Positions 19,009 through 27,730 of a stretch of DNA of 64,000 nt are shown here, one piece after another (position 1 is the first letter of the stretch; the number at the start of each line of letters is the position of its first letter). Location of the stretch: the NCBI RefSeq assembly GCF_007858445.1, contig NZ_VIGV01000003.1:310001-374000 (forward strand). The letters run 5' to 3'. The notes below the pieces were generated by a model. It searched no databases. It was not told the DNA's origin and saw nothing but the letters and a program-made list of their open reading frames with translations. The position numbers and the translations under genes are program-made. This stretch comes from Tsukamurella sputi. Its GTDB lineage: Bacteria; Actinomycetota; Actinomycetes; Mycobacteriales; Mycobacteriaceae.

Positions 19009-19614
19009 TCAGAGGTGAGCTGCTACAGGGTGTGGAAACCGTTGTACGGATGCGAAGGTCTTGACGGTGGCGAGTGTTTCGAGAGCGGTGAGAAGGTCGC
19101 GTGCGGCGGTGGGAGTCGGTATCGCGGTGAGCACGGGACCGTGGAAGACGGTCTCGCCGATCCCGATCAGGGGGCTTCCTGCGCTTTCGCCCGCGGCTTC
19201 TTGACTGAGCGAATGCGCGTCGCGCACCGCGACGTCGAAGGTCGGGTCGTCGATGCTCGAGATGTGGTGTGCGGGCAGGTCGAGCTCGAGTAGCATTTCG
19301 CGCACTGACTGACCGTCGATCGTGCCGCCGTCTCGGTGGTACTGGTCGCTGAACGTGCGCAGGGCCTGCCACATCCGCTCGCTGTCTAGTTCGCGCTCCA
19401 GCGAGGCGAACAGTCTGCCCGCCGCTCGGGAATCCTGCATCCGCTTGCGGGCACGTTCGGGCAGTTCGCGTCCCTCGTTGAGGAGGGCCAAACTCATCAG
19501 CTTCCACTGTAGTTCGTTGGGATTGCCGACAGTGGCTAGCAGCCACTGTGCGGTGGTCCACGAATACGGGCACACCGGGTCCAGCCAGATCGTGAATGCG
19601 GGCCGTTGGTTCAC
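19009..19614 (-). CDS. DsbA-fold protein related to mycothiol-dependent Rv2466c
   Basis: A 201-residue thioredoxin-fold protein with an inserted helical domain. Family marks of Rv2466c are visible: FTIWLDPVCPYSW at the active site, LMSLALLNEGRELPE, and GSPLIGIGETVFHGPVLTAIP near the end. Rv2466c has CPWC; here the second Cys is Ser (CPYS), so this would act by a single-cysteine mechanism, likely with mycothiol. It sits 20 bp upstream of the SQR-like gene in a thiol/sulfur-type cluster. Confidence 0.78.
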   Translation of the reverse strand: MNQRPAFTIWLDPVCPYSWTTAQWLLATVGNPNELQWKLMSLALLNEGRELPERARKRMQDSRAAGRLFASLERELDSERMWQALRTFSDQYHRDGGTIDGQSVREMLLELDLPAHHISSIDDPTFDVAVRDAHSLSQEAAGESAGSPLIGIGETVFHGPVLTAIPTPTAARDLLTALETLATVKTFASVQRFPHPVAAHL

Positions 19615-19683
19615 TCGTAGCTCCTTCCGTCGTTTCCACTGGATTGATCGCTGATCGCATCAAGTCCGTCCGTAGCGGCCTAC

Positions 19684-20037
19684 CTAGAATGCCCTTCCCG
19701 ATTGCAGTCCCATCTTCTTGAGAAGTACGGCGGCGGGGCAAAGTCCGGTGATGCTTGATTGGATCAGGTTCAGTGAAACAAGCCCCGATAGGAGGGCCCA
19801 ACAGGGTGAGACGGTGACGCTGAGGGCGACTCCGGTGAGGTTCAGTGTTCCGGCGAGGAGCAGGACGGCTTGGTCGATGTTGGGTTTGCGCATGCGGTGA
19901 GATCGTTTCGTGTCTTCAATGTACACGTCGGGGATCGCTTTGCGCAGGTCACGGTGCTGCGGTTGGAGTCGCCGCAGGGTGTCCGCTCCTGATTCGGTGG
20001 AGTGATCGGGTGCTGTGGTTTCGGGCTTGTCGGTCAT
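19684..20037 (-). CDS. DUF2892-type small membrane protein
   Basis: A 117-residue protein with an acidic/basic soluble start and two hydrophobic segments near the C-terminus (VLLLAGTLNLTGVALSV and the segment ending SSITGLCPAAVLL). The GLCP motif and the paired helices match the DUF2892/YgaP-type inner-membrane family, often fused to or encoded beside rhodanese-type sulfurtransferases. The start MTDKPE (20,037) is preferred over upstream codons, which run into the MMPL gene. The link to sulfur handling is inferred from family and neighbours. Confidence 0.75.
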   Translation of the reverse strand: MTDKPETTAPDHSTESGADTLRRLQPQHRDLRKAIPDVYIEDTKRSHRMRKPNIDQAVLLLAGTLNLTGVALSVTVSPCWALLSGLVSLNLIQSSITGLCPAAVLLKKMGLQSGRAF

Positions 20038-20060
20038 GGTTGTGCTCCTGTTTTCACGGG

Positions 20061-22226
20061 TTAGTCGTGGGCGAAGCTGATGTTCGGCAGTATCCGGGCG
20101 AGCCACGCGGGACAAGCCCACGCTGCGCGTCCTGCCAGGCGTAGTGCGACGGGGAGCAGGACCAGCCGGATAAGGAAGGTGTCGAGGAGAACAGCGACGC
20201 CGAGGATGACGCCCATCTCCTTCGGGGGCAGTGGCCCGGACAGGGCGAAGGTGAAGAAGACGGCGACCATGACGCCGCCGGCGGCGAAGATGACGCGACC
20301 GGAGTGGGCGACGGCTCCGATCATCGCTTCTTTCGGGTCACCGGAGCGTTCCCAGTGCTCCTTGGCGGAGGAGAGGAGGAACACGGTGTAGTCCATAGCG
20401 ATCGCGAAGATCATCGCGAAGAAGAACACCGGCGCCCATGCATCGAGGAAGCCCTGCGGTTCGAAGCCGAACAGGTTCGCGCCGATACCGTCCTGGAACA
20501 CCAAGCGGGCGACACCGAACGCAGCAGCAGTCGACAGCAGGCTCACCACGGTGCCGATCAGGGCGATCAACGGTGCACGCAACGCGACCAGCAGCAGCGC
20601 GAAGCCCAACAGGAGGACCACAGCGATCACCATCGGGGTGGAGGTGTCGAGTTGCGCCTTCAGGTCGAGATTCTCCACCGCCGCGCCGCCGACCAAGGTG
20701 CCGTCTGGAAGGTCGGAGCGGAGCCGGTCGACTGTCGCGCTCAGGCTCGGGTCGGAGGGATCGACCTTCGGGATCGCGGAGATCAGCGACAAGCCGCTGT
20801 CGTCGGTTGCTGCGGCGGGCGGCATCGCGCCGGCGATTCCCTCGTCAGCGGCCAGCACCTGGTGCGCCTGCGAGGCGGCCGAGGACGGGGTGATGATTTG
20901 CAGTGTTCCGGGAGCGCCGGGGCCGAAGGCCCGCTTGACCTGGTCGTAGCCGACTCGCGCGTTGGCATCGGACGGTAGCACCGCGATCGAAGGCATCGCG
21001 GTCTTCAGTCCCGCCAGGGGGATCGACAGCGCGATCAGGATCGCCAACGCAGCGGCGCCCCACGCGAATGGGCGCTTCCACAAACGCTGCCCCCATCGCT
21101 CGAAGGCTGGTGAGCGGTGTTCACCGACTCGGGCCCACGGCAGCGCCAGCGCGTTGATCCGCTTGTCGAGCTTGACTAGCACCAGCGGCAGCAGCGTCAG
21201 CGTTGCCGCGAGGACGAACACGACAGAGAGCATGATCCCGCCAGCCATCGACCGGAACGACGGCGAAGGCACGAGCATCACCGCGGACAGGGAGATCAGC
21301 ACGGTCGCCCCGGACAGCAACACGGCCTTACCGGCGGTGTTCATAGTCTGCGCGATCGCCTCCCGCGGCGACACGCCGTGCCCGAAGCGCGCTGCCCGGT
21401 ACCGCACCACCAGGAACAACGCGTAGTCGATACCCAGCGCGAGGGAGAACATCATCGCGAAGTTCATCGCCCAGATCGACACGGGCACGATCTCATTGAT
21501 CAAGACCAGCGCACCGGCCGAGGCCACCAGCCCGGCCAAGGTGAGAAGCAGCGGCAGGCCGGCAGCGACCAGGGTTCCGAAGGCGATCACCAGAATCGCG
21601 AGAGTCACCGGCCACGACAGCATCTCCGAGGTGAGCATCGCCTCCAGGTTCGCCGCGTTGAAGTCCGACCACAGCACCGACGAGCCGGTCGGATTCACCG
21701 ACACCGCATCCGTCGAGAGCGCACTCAGTGGCCCCTTGAGATCGGTCGCCGCCCGAACCATCTCGTTCGTACCTGCCCCGGCACCGGCGAGGACGATCGC
21801 CGTCTTACCATCGGCGCTCAAGGTCACGCCCGGCTGTGGCGCGACGACCTGGGCGATCCGCGGATCCGCCTTCAACTCCGAGGTCACCCGCTCGAGGATC
21901 TGAGGCCCCTGGCCTTCGGTCAACGCCGCAGTGTCGCTATGCACGACCACCTGGATCGCGTGACTGGCGTTGCCACCGAAGTGCTTCTGCGCCAGCTCCC
22001 GCACCTGCACCGACTGCGAACCGTCGGCCTGCCAGCCCGCGCCGGAGAGATTCTTCTCCACAAACGGCGCGAAGATCCCCAGCCCCACAACCAACAGCAC
22101 CCACACCGCCGTGACAACCCGGCCGTGCTCGCTGACCCACACGCCAAGGCGCCCCAACGCGCCGGTCAACGACGAACTCGTTGCACCGGCTGCGGATTTC
22201 GGCGCGTCTCCGACTGTCTCTGCCAT
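20061..22226 (-). CDS. MMPL-family RND transporter
   Basis: A 721-residue inner-membrane transporter with twelve predicted helices in two sets of six, each led by an extracytoplasmic loop. Typical MMPL marks: GWQADGSQSVQVRELAQKHFGG after helix 1, FSLALGIDYALFLVVRYR in the first bundle, and FAIAMDYTVFLLSSAKEH in the second, carrying the Asp-Tyr proton-relay pairs. Start ATG 22,226 is chosen over the upstream ATG because GGAG lies just ahead. The substrate is unknown; family members export lipids or small molecules. It begins a leftward run controlled by the dual operator at 22,246-22,297. Confidence 0.88.
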   Translation of the reverse strand: MAETVGDAPKSAAGATSSSLTGALGRLGVWVSEHGRVVTAVWVLLVVGLGIFAPFVEKNLSGAGWQADGSQSVQVRELAQKHFGGNASHAIQVVVHSDTAALTEGQGPQILERVTSELKADPRIAQVVAPQPGVTLSADGKTAIVLAGAGAGTNEMVRAATDLKGPLSALSTDAVSVNPTGSSVLWSDFNAANLEAMLTSEMLSWPVTLAILVIAFGTLVAAGLPLLLTLAGLVASAGALVLINEIVPVSIWAMNFAMMFSLALGIDYALFLVVRYRAARFGHGVSPREAIAQTMNTAGKAVLLSGATVLISLSAVMLVPSPSFRSMAGGIMLSVVFVLAATLTLLPLVLVKLDKRINALALPWARVGEHRSPAFERWGQRLWKRPFAWGAAALAILIALSIPLAGLKTAMPSIAVLPSDANARVGYDQVKRAFGPGAPGTLQIITPSSAASQAHQVLAADEGIAGAMPPAAATDDSGLSLISAIPKVDPSDPSLSATVDRLRSDLPDGTLVGGAAVENLDLKAQLDTSTPMVIAVVLLLGFALLLVALRAPLIALIGTVVSLLSTAAAFGVARLVFQDGIGANLFGFEPQGFLDAWAPVFFFAMIFAIAMDYTVFLLSSAKEHWERSGDPKEAMIGAVAHSGRVIFAAGGVMVAVFFTFALSGPLPPKEMGVILGVAVLLDTFLIRLVLLPVALRLAGRAAWACPAWLARILPNISFAHD

Positions 22227-22245
22227 GTCTTCACTCCTCACCATT

Positions 22246-22297
22246 AACCCCCCAGGGGGATCGGATGCAGCGAACCTAGCATCCCCCCAGGGGGTTG
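22246..22297. promoter_or_regulatory. two inverted CsoR/CstR-type operators in a divergent promoter
   Basis: Site 1 (22,246-22,262, AACCCCCCAGGGGGATC) and site 2 (22,281-22,297, ATCCCCCCAGGGGGTTG) are near mirror images of each other, 35 bp apart centre to centre. Both have the C-tract/G-tract dyad of CsoR-family sites. They lie between the MMPL start (22,226, minus) and the DUF302 gene (22,347, plus), so one regulator, most likely that encoded at 22,748, can control both directions. Confidence 0.75.
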
Positions 22298-22346
22298 TGC
22301 AATACTGGGTGCACAGCCTCCTCGGGTATCGAAGAAGGATGAGTCA

Positions 22347-22751
22347 ATGAACGAATTCACGATGACCAGGTCACTCCCGACGCCGTATGCGCAGGCTGTG
22401 GCGCAGGTGCGGGAGGGGTTGGCGCGCGTGGGATTCGGGGTTCTCGCGGAGATCGACATCGCAGCCACCCTCAAGGCGAAGCTTGATGTGGATGTGCCGG
22501 CGAAGTTGATCCTCGGCGCGTGTCGGCCGCAACTCGCCCATCAAGCGCTACAGGCGGATCCGCGGGTTGCCTCCCTGCTTCCGTGCAACGTGGTCGTCAG
22601 CGCAGACGGCGACGGCTCCGTCGTTGAGATCATGAACCCCGACGTGATGCCGGGATTCACCGGCAATCCCACGCTCACGGCTGTCGCTACAGAGGCCCGG
22701 GAGTTGCTGACCGTTATGCTCGACGCGCTCACCGACGGCGGCGCCGAGTGA
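22347..22751 (+). CDS. DUF302 domain protein
   Basis: A 134-residue small soluble protein with the DUF302 pattern: VREGLARVGFGVLAEIDIAATL near residue 22, a central PAKLILGACRPQLAHQAL, and LLPCNVVVSADGDG with EIMNP near residue 95. Biochemical function of the family is unknown; genes of this type are often next to CsoR/CstR-like repressors and sulfur or copper genes, as here. Its stop overlaps the repressor start by 4 bp (ATGA). Confidence 0.85.
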   Translation: MNEFTMTRSLPTPYAQAVAQVREGLARVGFGVLAEIDIAATLKAKLDVDVPAKLILGACRPQLAHQALQADPRVASLLPCNVVVSADGDGSVVEIMNPDVMPGFTGNPTLTAVATEARELLTVMLDALTDGGAE

Positions 22752-23008
22752 AGATTCCAGAGCAAGCTGCCAAGCCGATCCTCACCAGGCTCAAGCGCGC
22801 ACACGGACACCTCGCCACCGTCATCCGGATGCTCGAAGACGGCGACGACTGCGAAGACGTCCTCACCCAACTCGCCGCCGTCAACAAGGCCCTCGGACGC
22901 AGCGGCTACGCCCTCGTAGCCACCGGCCTTCAGCACTGCATGGCAACCGAAGGCCCCGACAACGTCGACCAACAGAAGCTAGAAAAACTCTTCCTAGCCC
23001 TTGCCTAG
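22748..23008 (+). CDS. CsoR/CstR-family repressor, persulfide-sensor type
   Basis: An 86-residue all-helical DUF156 repressor. LTRLKRAHGHLATVIRMLE is the conserved first-helix motif. In Cu(I)-sensing CsoR the ligands are Cys, His 25 residues on, and Cys 29 residues on. Here Cys35 and Cys64 keep the 29-residue spacing, but residue 60 is Gly instead of His. That leaves a Cys-Cys pair as in CstR, which senses persulfides. With the SQR-like, DsbA-like, DUF2892 and DUF302 genes nearby, a sulfur-stress role fits better than copper. The gene's last 15 bp overlap the convergent MFS gene. Confidence 0.85.
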   Translation: MKIPEQAAKPILTRLKRAHGHLATVIRMLEDGDDCEDVLTQLAAVNKALGRSGYALVATGLQHCMATEGPDNVDQQKLEKLFLALA

Positions 23009-24655
23009 GCTGCGCGGACGCCGTGTCGGTTCATGATGTCGGCAGAAGCGTCGAGACAGGACGTCCCAGGCGCCATTTTTTTTCGAGTTCGGCAGGCTGT
23101 TGACAAACACACAGGAACCCTCCGCTATGGCAGGATTTTCCCGTCGTGCGGGGAGGCGCAGGGCGATGAGCGCGGCGAGTAACGCACTGACCACGGCGCT
23201 GGCGAGAAATACCGCGGACATCGCCGCGGTATAGGCGTGCGCGCTGGCAGCGGCGAGGTCGTCTCCGGCCGGTCCGGGCAGGTCCGCCGCGATGAGTTGT
23301 GCGGCGGCGATGCCCTCGCGGGCTGCGGCGGCTACTGGTGCGGGTAGGCCGGTCAGATGCTGGTCGAGGTCGCGGCCGTAGGTGAGATTGAGCAGTGTGC
23401 CGAGGATGGCGACGCTGAATGCGGCGCCGATTTGCCGGATGGCCATGAGAAGCCCTGAGCCTGCAGCGCTGCGGTGTTCGGGAAGGGTTGCCATGACCGC
23501 GTCGACTGCCGGTGCCAGGGCGAGTCCGGCTCCTAGCCCCACGACGGCTAGGCAGGCGGCGATGAAGCCGTACTCGGAATCTGCGGTGATGCGGGAGGCG
23601 AGGACGAAACCCATTGCGGTGATGAATAACCCGGCGACGATCGGGATCTTCGCACCGATGCGGGTGACGATGCTGTCGACGGCGGCGGCCGCGACGAGGA
23701 TCGCCAACACCAGCGGGACGAGTCGCAGTCCGGTGCCGAGAGCGTCGTGGTGGCGGAGGATCTGCAGGTACTGGGGAAGAACGAACAGCACACCGACGAG
23801 GGTGAATGTTCCCGCGGTGGCCGCGAGGGTGGGCCAGGTGAATCCCGGATTGGAGAATAGTCGCAGATCGATCAACGGATGGCTGGCCCGTCGCTCCCAC
23901 ACCAGGAATCCCGCGATGAGCACCACTCCCGTACCGAGGGTCGTCAACACAACAGGGTGAGTCCAGCCGTCGTCGGGAGCCTGGATGACCCCGAACACGA
24001 GGGCCGCTGTTCCGGTCACAGCGGTGACAATGCCCGGCCAGTCCAGCGGTGGTGCGTCAGGGTCGGAGGACTCGGGAAGTAGTGCAATACAAGCGATGAG
24101 GGCGGCAACACCGACCGGGACATTGATCAGGAACACAGAGCCCCACCAGAAATGCTGCAGGAGCCAGCCGCCGACGATCGGGCCCAGGGGCAGGCCGATG
24201 CCCAGAGCGCCCACCCACACTGCAATCGCGCGGCGCCGCTGGTCGGGTGGGAACAGGATCGGCAGAATTCCCAGCGATAGTGGCACGATGATCGCGGCGC
24301 CGACACCCATGACTGCGCGCGCGGCGATCAAGGCGCCTGTGGTCCCGCTATACGCAGCCCACGCCGACGCGGAGACGAACGCCACGAGGCCGAACAGTAG
24401 GAGTCGTTTACGGCCGTACCGGTCCCCGAAACCGCCAGCGGGTAACATCAGCGCGGCGAATACGAGGGTGTATGCGTTGACGATCCACTGCAGTTGGGTG
24501 GTGCTAGCACCGAGGTCCTGCGCCAGGGTGGGCAGGGCGACATTGAGGACCATCAAGTCCAAGCCGACGGTAAGCAGGGCGATGACCAGCGCTGCCAACC
24601 CGGCCCAGCGCCTGATCGGGGGCAGCTCAGCGCTCAGGTGAGTGTGCTCGCTCAT
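22994..24655 (-). CDS. MFS drug exporter, DHA2 (14-helix) type
   Basis: A 553-residue proton-driven exporter. Fourteen hydrophobic segments can be counted. Motif A occurs as GGFGDRYGRKRLLLFG, motif C as GPIVGGWL, and the DHA2 start reads GLDLMVLNVALPTL with QWIVNAYTL. The last 40 residues (after AIAEG) are not typical. They cross an A8 run (23,077-23,085 region on the minus strand) and end in overlap with the repressor gene, so the native C-terminus may have been altered by slippage there. The start overlaps the lspA 3' end by 29 bp; it belongs to the cmtR-cadA-lspA transcript. Confidence 0.87.
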   Translation of the reverse strand: MSEHTHLSAELPPIRRWAGLAALVIALLTVGLDLMVLNVALPTLAQDLGASTTQLQWIVNAYTLVFAALMLPAGGFGDRYGRKRLLLFGLVAFVSASAWAAYSGTTGALIAARAVMGVGAAIIVPLSLGILPILFPPDQRRRAIAVWVGALGIGLPLGPIVGGWLLQHFWWGSVFLINVPVGVAALIACIALLPESSDPDAPPLDWPGIVTAVTGTAALVFGVIQAPDDGWTHPVVLTTLGTGVVLIAGFLVWERRASHPLIDLRLFSNPGFTWPTLAATAGTFTLVGVLFVLPQYLQILRHHDALGTGLRLVPLVLAILVAAAAVDSIVTRIGAKIPIVAGLFITAMGFVLASRITADSEYGFIAACLAVVGLGAGLALAPAVDAVMATLPEHRSAAGSGLLMAIRQIGAAFSVAILGTLLNLTYGRDLDQHLTGLPAPVAAAAREGIAAAQLIAADLPGPAGDDLAAASAHAYTAAMSAVFLASAVVSALLAALIALRLPARRENPAIAEGSCVFVNSLPNSKKNGAWDVLSRRFCRHHEPTRRPRSLGKG

Positions 24656-25145
24656 CGGAACTCCTCGATACGGTGAGGGTGATCAAGATGGCAGCGCCGC
24701 TGACGATGAAAGTGTCAGCGAGATTGAACGTCGGCCACCAGCCGGTGTGCAGATAGTCGGTGACGACCCCATCGGGGAACCGATCGATGAGGTTGGCGCT
24801 TGCCCCACCGAGTATCGCTGCCAGCCCCAGCCGCCCGAGGCGCCCGGCGCTCGGCGCCATCCGCCACGCGATGGCCGCAACGGCGAAGGTGATAACGCCG
24901 GTGACTGTGAGCAGCACCCACGCCGGGGCATCGGCGGCGAGCGAAAACGCCGCACCCGGATTGAATGCCAGCCGCAGCTGCACCAGCCCAGTTCCGATGA
25001 CTGTGTCGCCCGCCAGCGCACTAGCGGCCCAGGCCTTGATGGCGAGATCGGTGGCCGCGAGTCCGGCGGCGATGGACAGCAGCCCGCACCGCCGCGCGAG
25101 GCGTGCGCGACCGGTCGCCGCCGCCGGAACCGTCGCGGTGATCAC
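24627..25145 (-). CDS. lspA: signal peptidase II (lipoprotein signal peptidase)
   Basis: A 172-residue membrane aspartic peptidase with four helices that cleaves prolipoprotein signal peptides. Both catalytic Asp motifs are visible: GGASANLIDR and FNLADTFIVSG. FNPGAAFSL is also conserved. Its start overlaps the cadA stop by 4 bp (ATGA). lspA copies inside cadmium, lead and zinc resistance operons are known from many bacteria; this is such an accessory copy, not the housekeeping one. Confidence 0.93.
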   Translation of the reverse strand: MITATVPAAATGRARLARRCGLLSIAAGLAATDLAIKAWAASALAGDTVIGTGLVQLRLAFNPGAAFSLAADAPAWVLLTVTGVITFAVAAIAWRMAPSAGRLGRLGLAAILGGASANLIDRFPDGVVTDYLHTGWWPTFNLADTFIVSGAAILITLTVSRSSDERAHSPER

Positions 25146-27166
25146 TGACCGACCGCCACCATGGTCGGAGTCCGCTGGCCAGCACCGCTCCCCGCCTGGG
25201 CAAGCGCCCTGATTCGCCCGGCGCGGACGCCGTTGGCGATGACGACGATCTCGGCGAGTTCGTGGACGGCGACGACGGCGGCGAGGCCGAGGATCCCGAA
25301 CAGCGCGAGGGGGATGAGGATCGCGATCAGCCCGAGGGATAGGCCGACGTTCTGCAGCATGATGGTTCGGGCTCGGCGGGCGTGGTCGAGTGCTTGGGGG
25401 AGGGTGCGGAGGTCTTCGCCCATGAGGGCGACGTCGGCGGTTTCGATCGCGACGTCGGATCCCATGGCGCCCATGGCGATGCCGAGGTCGGCGGTGGCCA
25501 GGGCGGGGGCGTCGTTGACGCCGTCGCCGACCATCGCGGTGAACGAATCCTGGCGGAGGTCGCCGATGATGCGGGCCTTGTCCTCGGGGCGCAGGTCGGC
25601 GTGCACATCATCGATGCCGGCGATCTTCGCCAGGGCGGTGGCGGTGGCGGTGTTGTCGCCGGTGAGCATCGCGACAGTGGCGCCGCTGCGGTGCAGATGG
25701 GCGATCACCTCGCCGGCTTCGGGACGCAGCTCGTCGCGGACGGCGACCGCCCCGATGACCTGCCCGTCGTATTCGACCAGCACGGCGGTGGCGCCGCCGG
25801 CCTGCATCGCCGCGACCCGCTCGGCGAGGGGGCCGGGTTCGATCCAGCCGGGACGCCCAAGCCGTGCGGGGCGGCCGTCGACGAGACCGGTCAAGCCGGC
25901 CCCGGGAACGGCCTGCACATCGACCGCGGCGGTGGTCTGGCCGTGGGCGGCGAGGATCGCGCGGGCGAGGGGGTGTTCGCTGTGCGCTTCGAGCGCCGCT
26001 GCGACGGCGAGCACCCACTCCTGCCCCGGAGAGCGGCCACCGTTGTCGGTGCCGCCCGGGCCGCTGCTGTCGACGCTGGGCGCAGCGGTGTCGGTGGTGG
26101 GTTCGGTGGTGGCGATGTCGACGACGGTGGGCCGGTTCGCGGTCAGGGTGCCGGTCTTGTCGAGGGCGACGGTGCGGATGCGGCCGAGGGCTTCGAGGGC
26201 GGCGCCGCCTTTGACGAGGACGCCGATCTTGCTGGCGGCGCCGATCGCGGCGACCACGGTCACCGGTACGGAGATCGCCAGCGCGCACGGGGAGGCGGCG
26301 ACGAGCACGACCAGTGCCCGTTCGATCCAGGTGGCCGGGTCGCCGAGGAGGGATCCGAGGATGGCGATGGCGGCGGCGAAGATCATGATCGCCGGCACCA
26401 GAGGTTTGGCGATCGTGTCGGCGAGGCGTTGCGCGTCGCCCTTGCGGGACTGTTCGGCCTCGACGATCTGCACGATCTTGGCCAGCGAGTTGTTCTCCGC
26501 GGTGGTGGTGACCTGCACGGTCAGGGCGCCGGTGCCGTTGATCGACCCGGCGTAGACCTGCGTGCCGGGTCCGGCTTCGACGGGCACCGATTCGCCGGTG
26601 ATCGCGGAAACATCCAGCGCGGTGCGGCCTTCGGTGATGAGGCCGTCGGTGGCGATCCGCTCACCGGGTTTGACCAGCATCAAGTCCCCGACGGCCAGCT
26701 CGTCGGGGGAGACGACGGTCGGGGTGCCGTCGCGCAGGACGGTCGCGGTGTCCGGGACCAGGTTCAGCAGCGCTCGTAGGCCGCGGCGGGTGCGGGAGAC
26801 CGCGTACTCCTCGAGGCCTTCACTGATGGAGAACAGCACAGCGAGCATCGCCGCTTCGCCGACCTCGCCGAGGATCACCGCGCCGACCGCGGCGATCGTC
26901 ATCAGGGTGCCGACGCCGATCTTGCCCTTCGCCAACCGGCGCAACGTGGAGGGGACGAACGTCCACGCCCCGATCAGCAGCGCCACCCACTCCAAGGCGA
27001 GGGCTATCGGTTCGGGGCCGCCGGTCCAGCCGACGATGTACGCGGCGAGCAGAAACACTGCGGCCGCGGCGGCGGCCTGCAGCTCCCGCACCTGCCACCA
27101 GTGCTCCGGGGCCTGCTCGTCCTCACCGGCGGGTTCGTCGTGCCCGCAGCCGCATGCGTCGCTCAT
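25142..27166 (-). CDS. cadA: Zn/Cd/Pb-type P1B ATPase
   Basis: A 674-residue metal-exporting ATPase. The start MSDACGCGHDE (27,166) puts a short Cys/His-rich metal-binding tail at the N-terminus in place of an HMA domain. The membrane motif is AASPCALAISVPV, i.e. SPC rather than the CPC of the CopA at 9369; DKTGTLTANRP is the phosphorylation site, TGESVPVE the actuator, and GDGVNDAPALATAD the hinge. The SPC/C-terminal pattern suits divalent Cd, Zn or Pb. It overlaps both neighbours by ATGA (cmtR upstream, lspA downstream), forming a tight operon. Confidence 0.9.
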   Translation of the reverse strand: MSDACGCGHDEPAGEDEQAPEHWWQVRELQAAAAAAVFLLAAYIVGWTGGPEPIALALEWVALLIGAWTFVPSTLRRLAKGKIGVGTLMTIAAVGAVILGEVGEAAMLAVLFSISEGLEEYAVSRTRRGLRALLNLVPDTATVLRDGTPTVVSPDELAVGDLMLVKPGERIATDGLITEGRTALDVSAITGESVPVEAGPGTQVYAGSINGTGALTVQVTTTAENNSLAKIVQIVEAEQSRKGDAQRLADTIAKPLVPAIMIFAAAIAILGSLLGDPATWIERALVVLVAASPCALAISVPVTVVAAIGAASKIGVLVKGGAALEALGRIRTVALDKTGTLTANRPTVVDIATTEPTTDTAAPSVDSSGPGGTDNGGRSPGQEWVLAVAAALEAHSEHPLARAILAAHGQTTAAVDVQAVPGAGLTGLVDGRPARLGRPGWIEPGPLAERVAAMQAGGATAVLVEYDGQVIGAVAVRDELRPEAGEVIAHLHRSGATVAMLTGDNTATATALAKIAGIDDVHADLRPEDKARIIGDLRQDSFTAMVGDGVNDAPALATADLGIAMGAMGSDVAIETADVALMGEDLRTLPQALDHARRARTIMLQNVGLSLGLIAILIPLALFGILGLAAVVAVHELAEIVVIANGVRAGRIRALAQAGSGAGQRTPTMVAVGQ

Positions 27167-27594
27167 CGCCGCACCGCCTTCGCCGCCGAAGCTTCCTCGG
27201 TCCCGGCCGCGGTCGTGCCGTCGCTTCCGCAGCACGGTACGGCGGTGTCGGTGCCGTAGTTCGGGCACAACGCCACGGCGTTGCCCGTCGCCGCCAGCAG
27301 CGTTTCCGCCGCTGCGAGTAGATCCATCAACTCCGGCCGGGCCAGGCTGTAGAACACCTGCCGGCCTTCCGGGCGGCCCTCGACGAGCCCGCAGTCCCGC
27401 AGGCACGCCACGTGCGCCGAGACGGTCGACTGCGCCAGGCCCAACTCGGCCATCAGGTCCGCCACCCGGGCTTCGCCGCCGTGGGCGAGGCGGGTCGCGA
27501 TCGCCAGCCGGGTGCCGTCGGAGAGACTGTGGAACAACGCCACCGCCGGATCGAGGTCCGCCCCGGTCGCCACCGAACACTCATTCATCGTCAT
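27163..27594 (-). CDS. ArsR/SmtB-family metal sensor, CmtR-like
   Basis: A 143-residue winged-helix repressor. Helix-turn-helix: LAHGGEARVADLMAELGLAQSTVSAHVACLRDCGLV, with GRQVFYSL in the wing. Cys in the recognition-helix region (VACLRDCG) and C-terminal Cys residues (ALCPNYG, PCCGSD) agree with CmtR, which binds Cd(II)/Pb(II) through a helix-alpha4 Cys and a C-terminal Cys. The start MTMNEC (27,594) directly follows its own operator. First gene of the cadA-lspA-MFS operon, so autoregulated repression released by metal is expected. Confidence 0.86.
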   Translation of the reverse strand: MTMNECSVATGADLDPAVALFHSLSDGTRLAIATRLAHGGEARVADLMAELGLAQSTVSAHVACLRDCGLVEGRPEGRQVFYSLARPELMDLLAAAETLLAATGNAVALCPNYGTDTAVPCCGSDGTTAAGTEEASAAKAVRR

Positions 27595-27598
27595 ACGA

Positions 27599-27628
27599 CG
27601 ATGATACCTGTATTGGTCGGTGTAATCG
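27599..27628. promoter_or_regulatory. putative CmtR operator, copy 1
   Basis: CGATGATACC and GGTGTAATCG form an imperfect 10-bp inverted repeat (8 of 10 paired) around a 10-bp centre, 5 bp ahead of the CmtR-like start. The same box recurs at 29,114-29,143 in front of the methyltransferase-cyclase-CadD operon, with about 25 of 32 bases identical including flanks. Confidence 0.72.
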
Positions 27629-27730
27629 AGCCCCCTCGAACGATCCGGGAGTGACAGCATTGAACGCTCGGTACAACAGACTGGAGGCTGGCGCTCATCA
27701 AGCCGACTGCGACCAATGTCCTGCTGTTGC

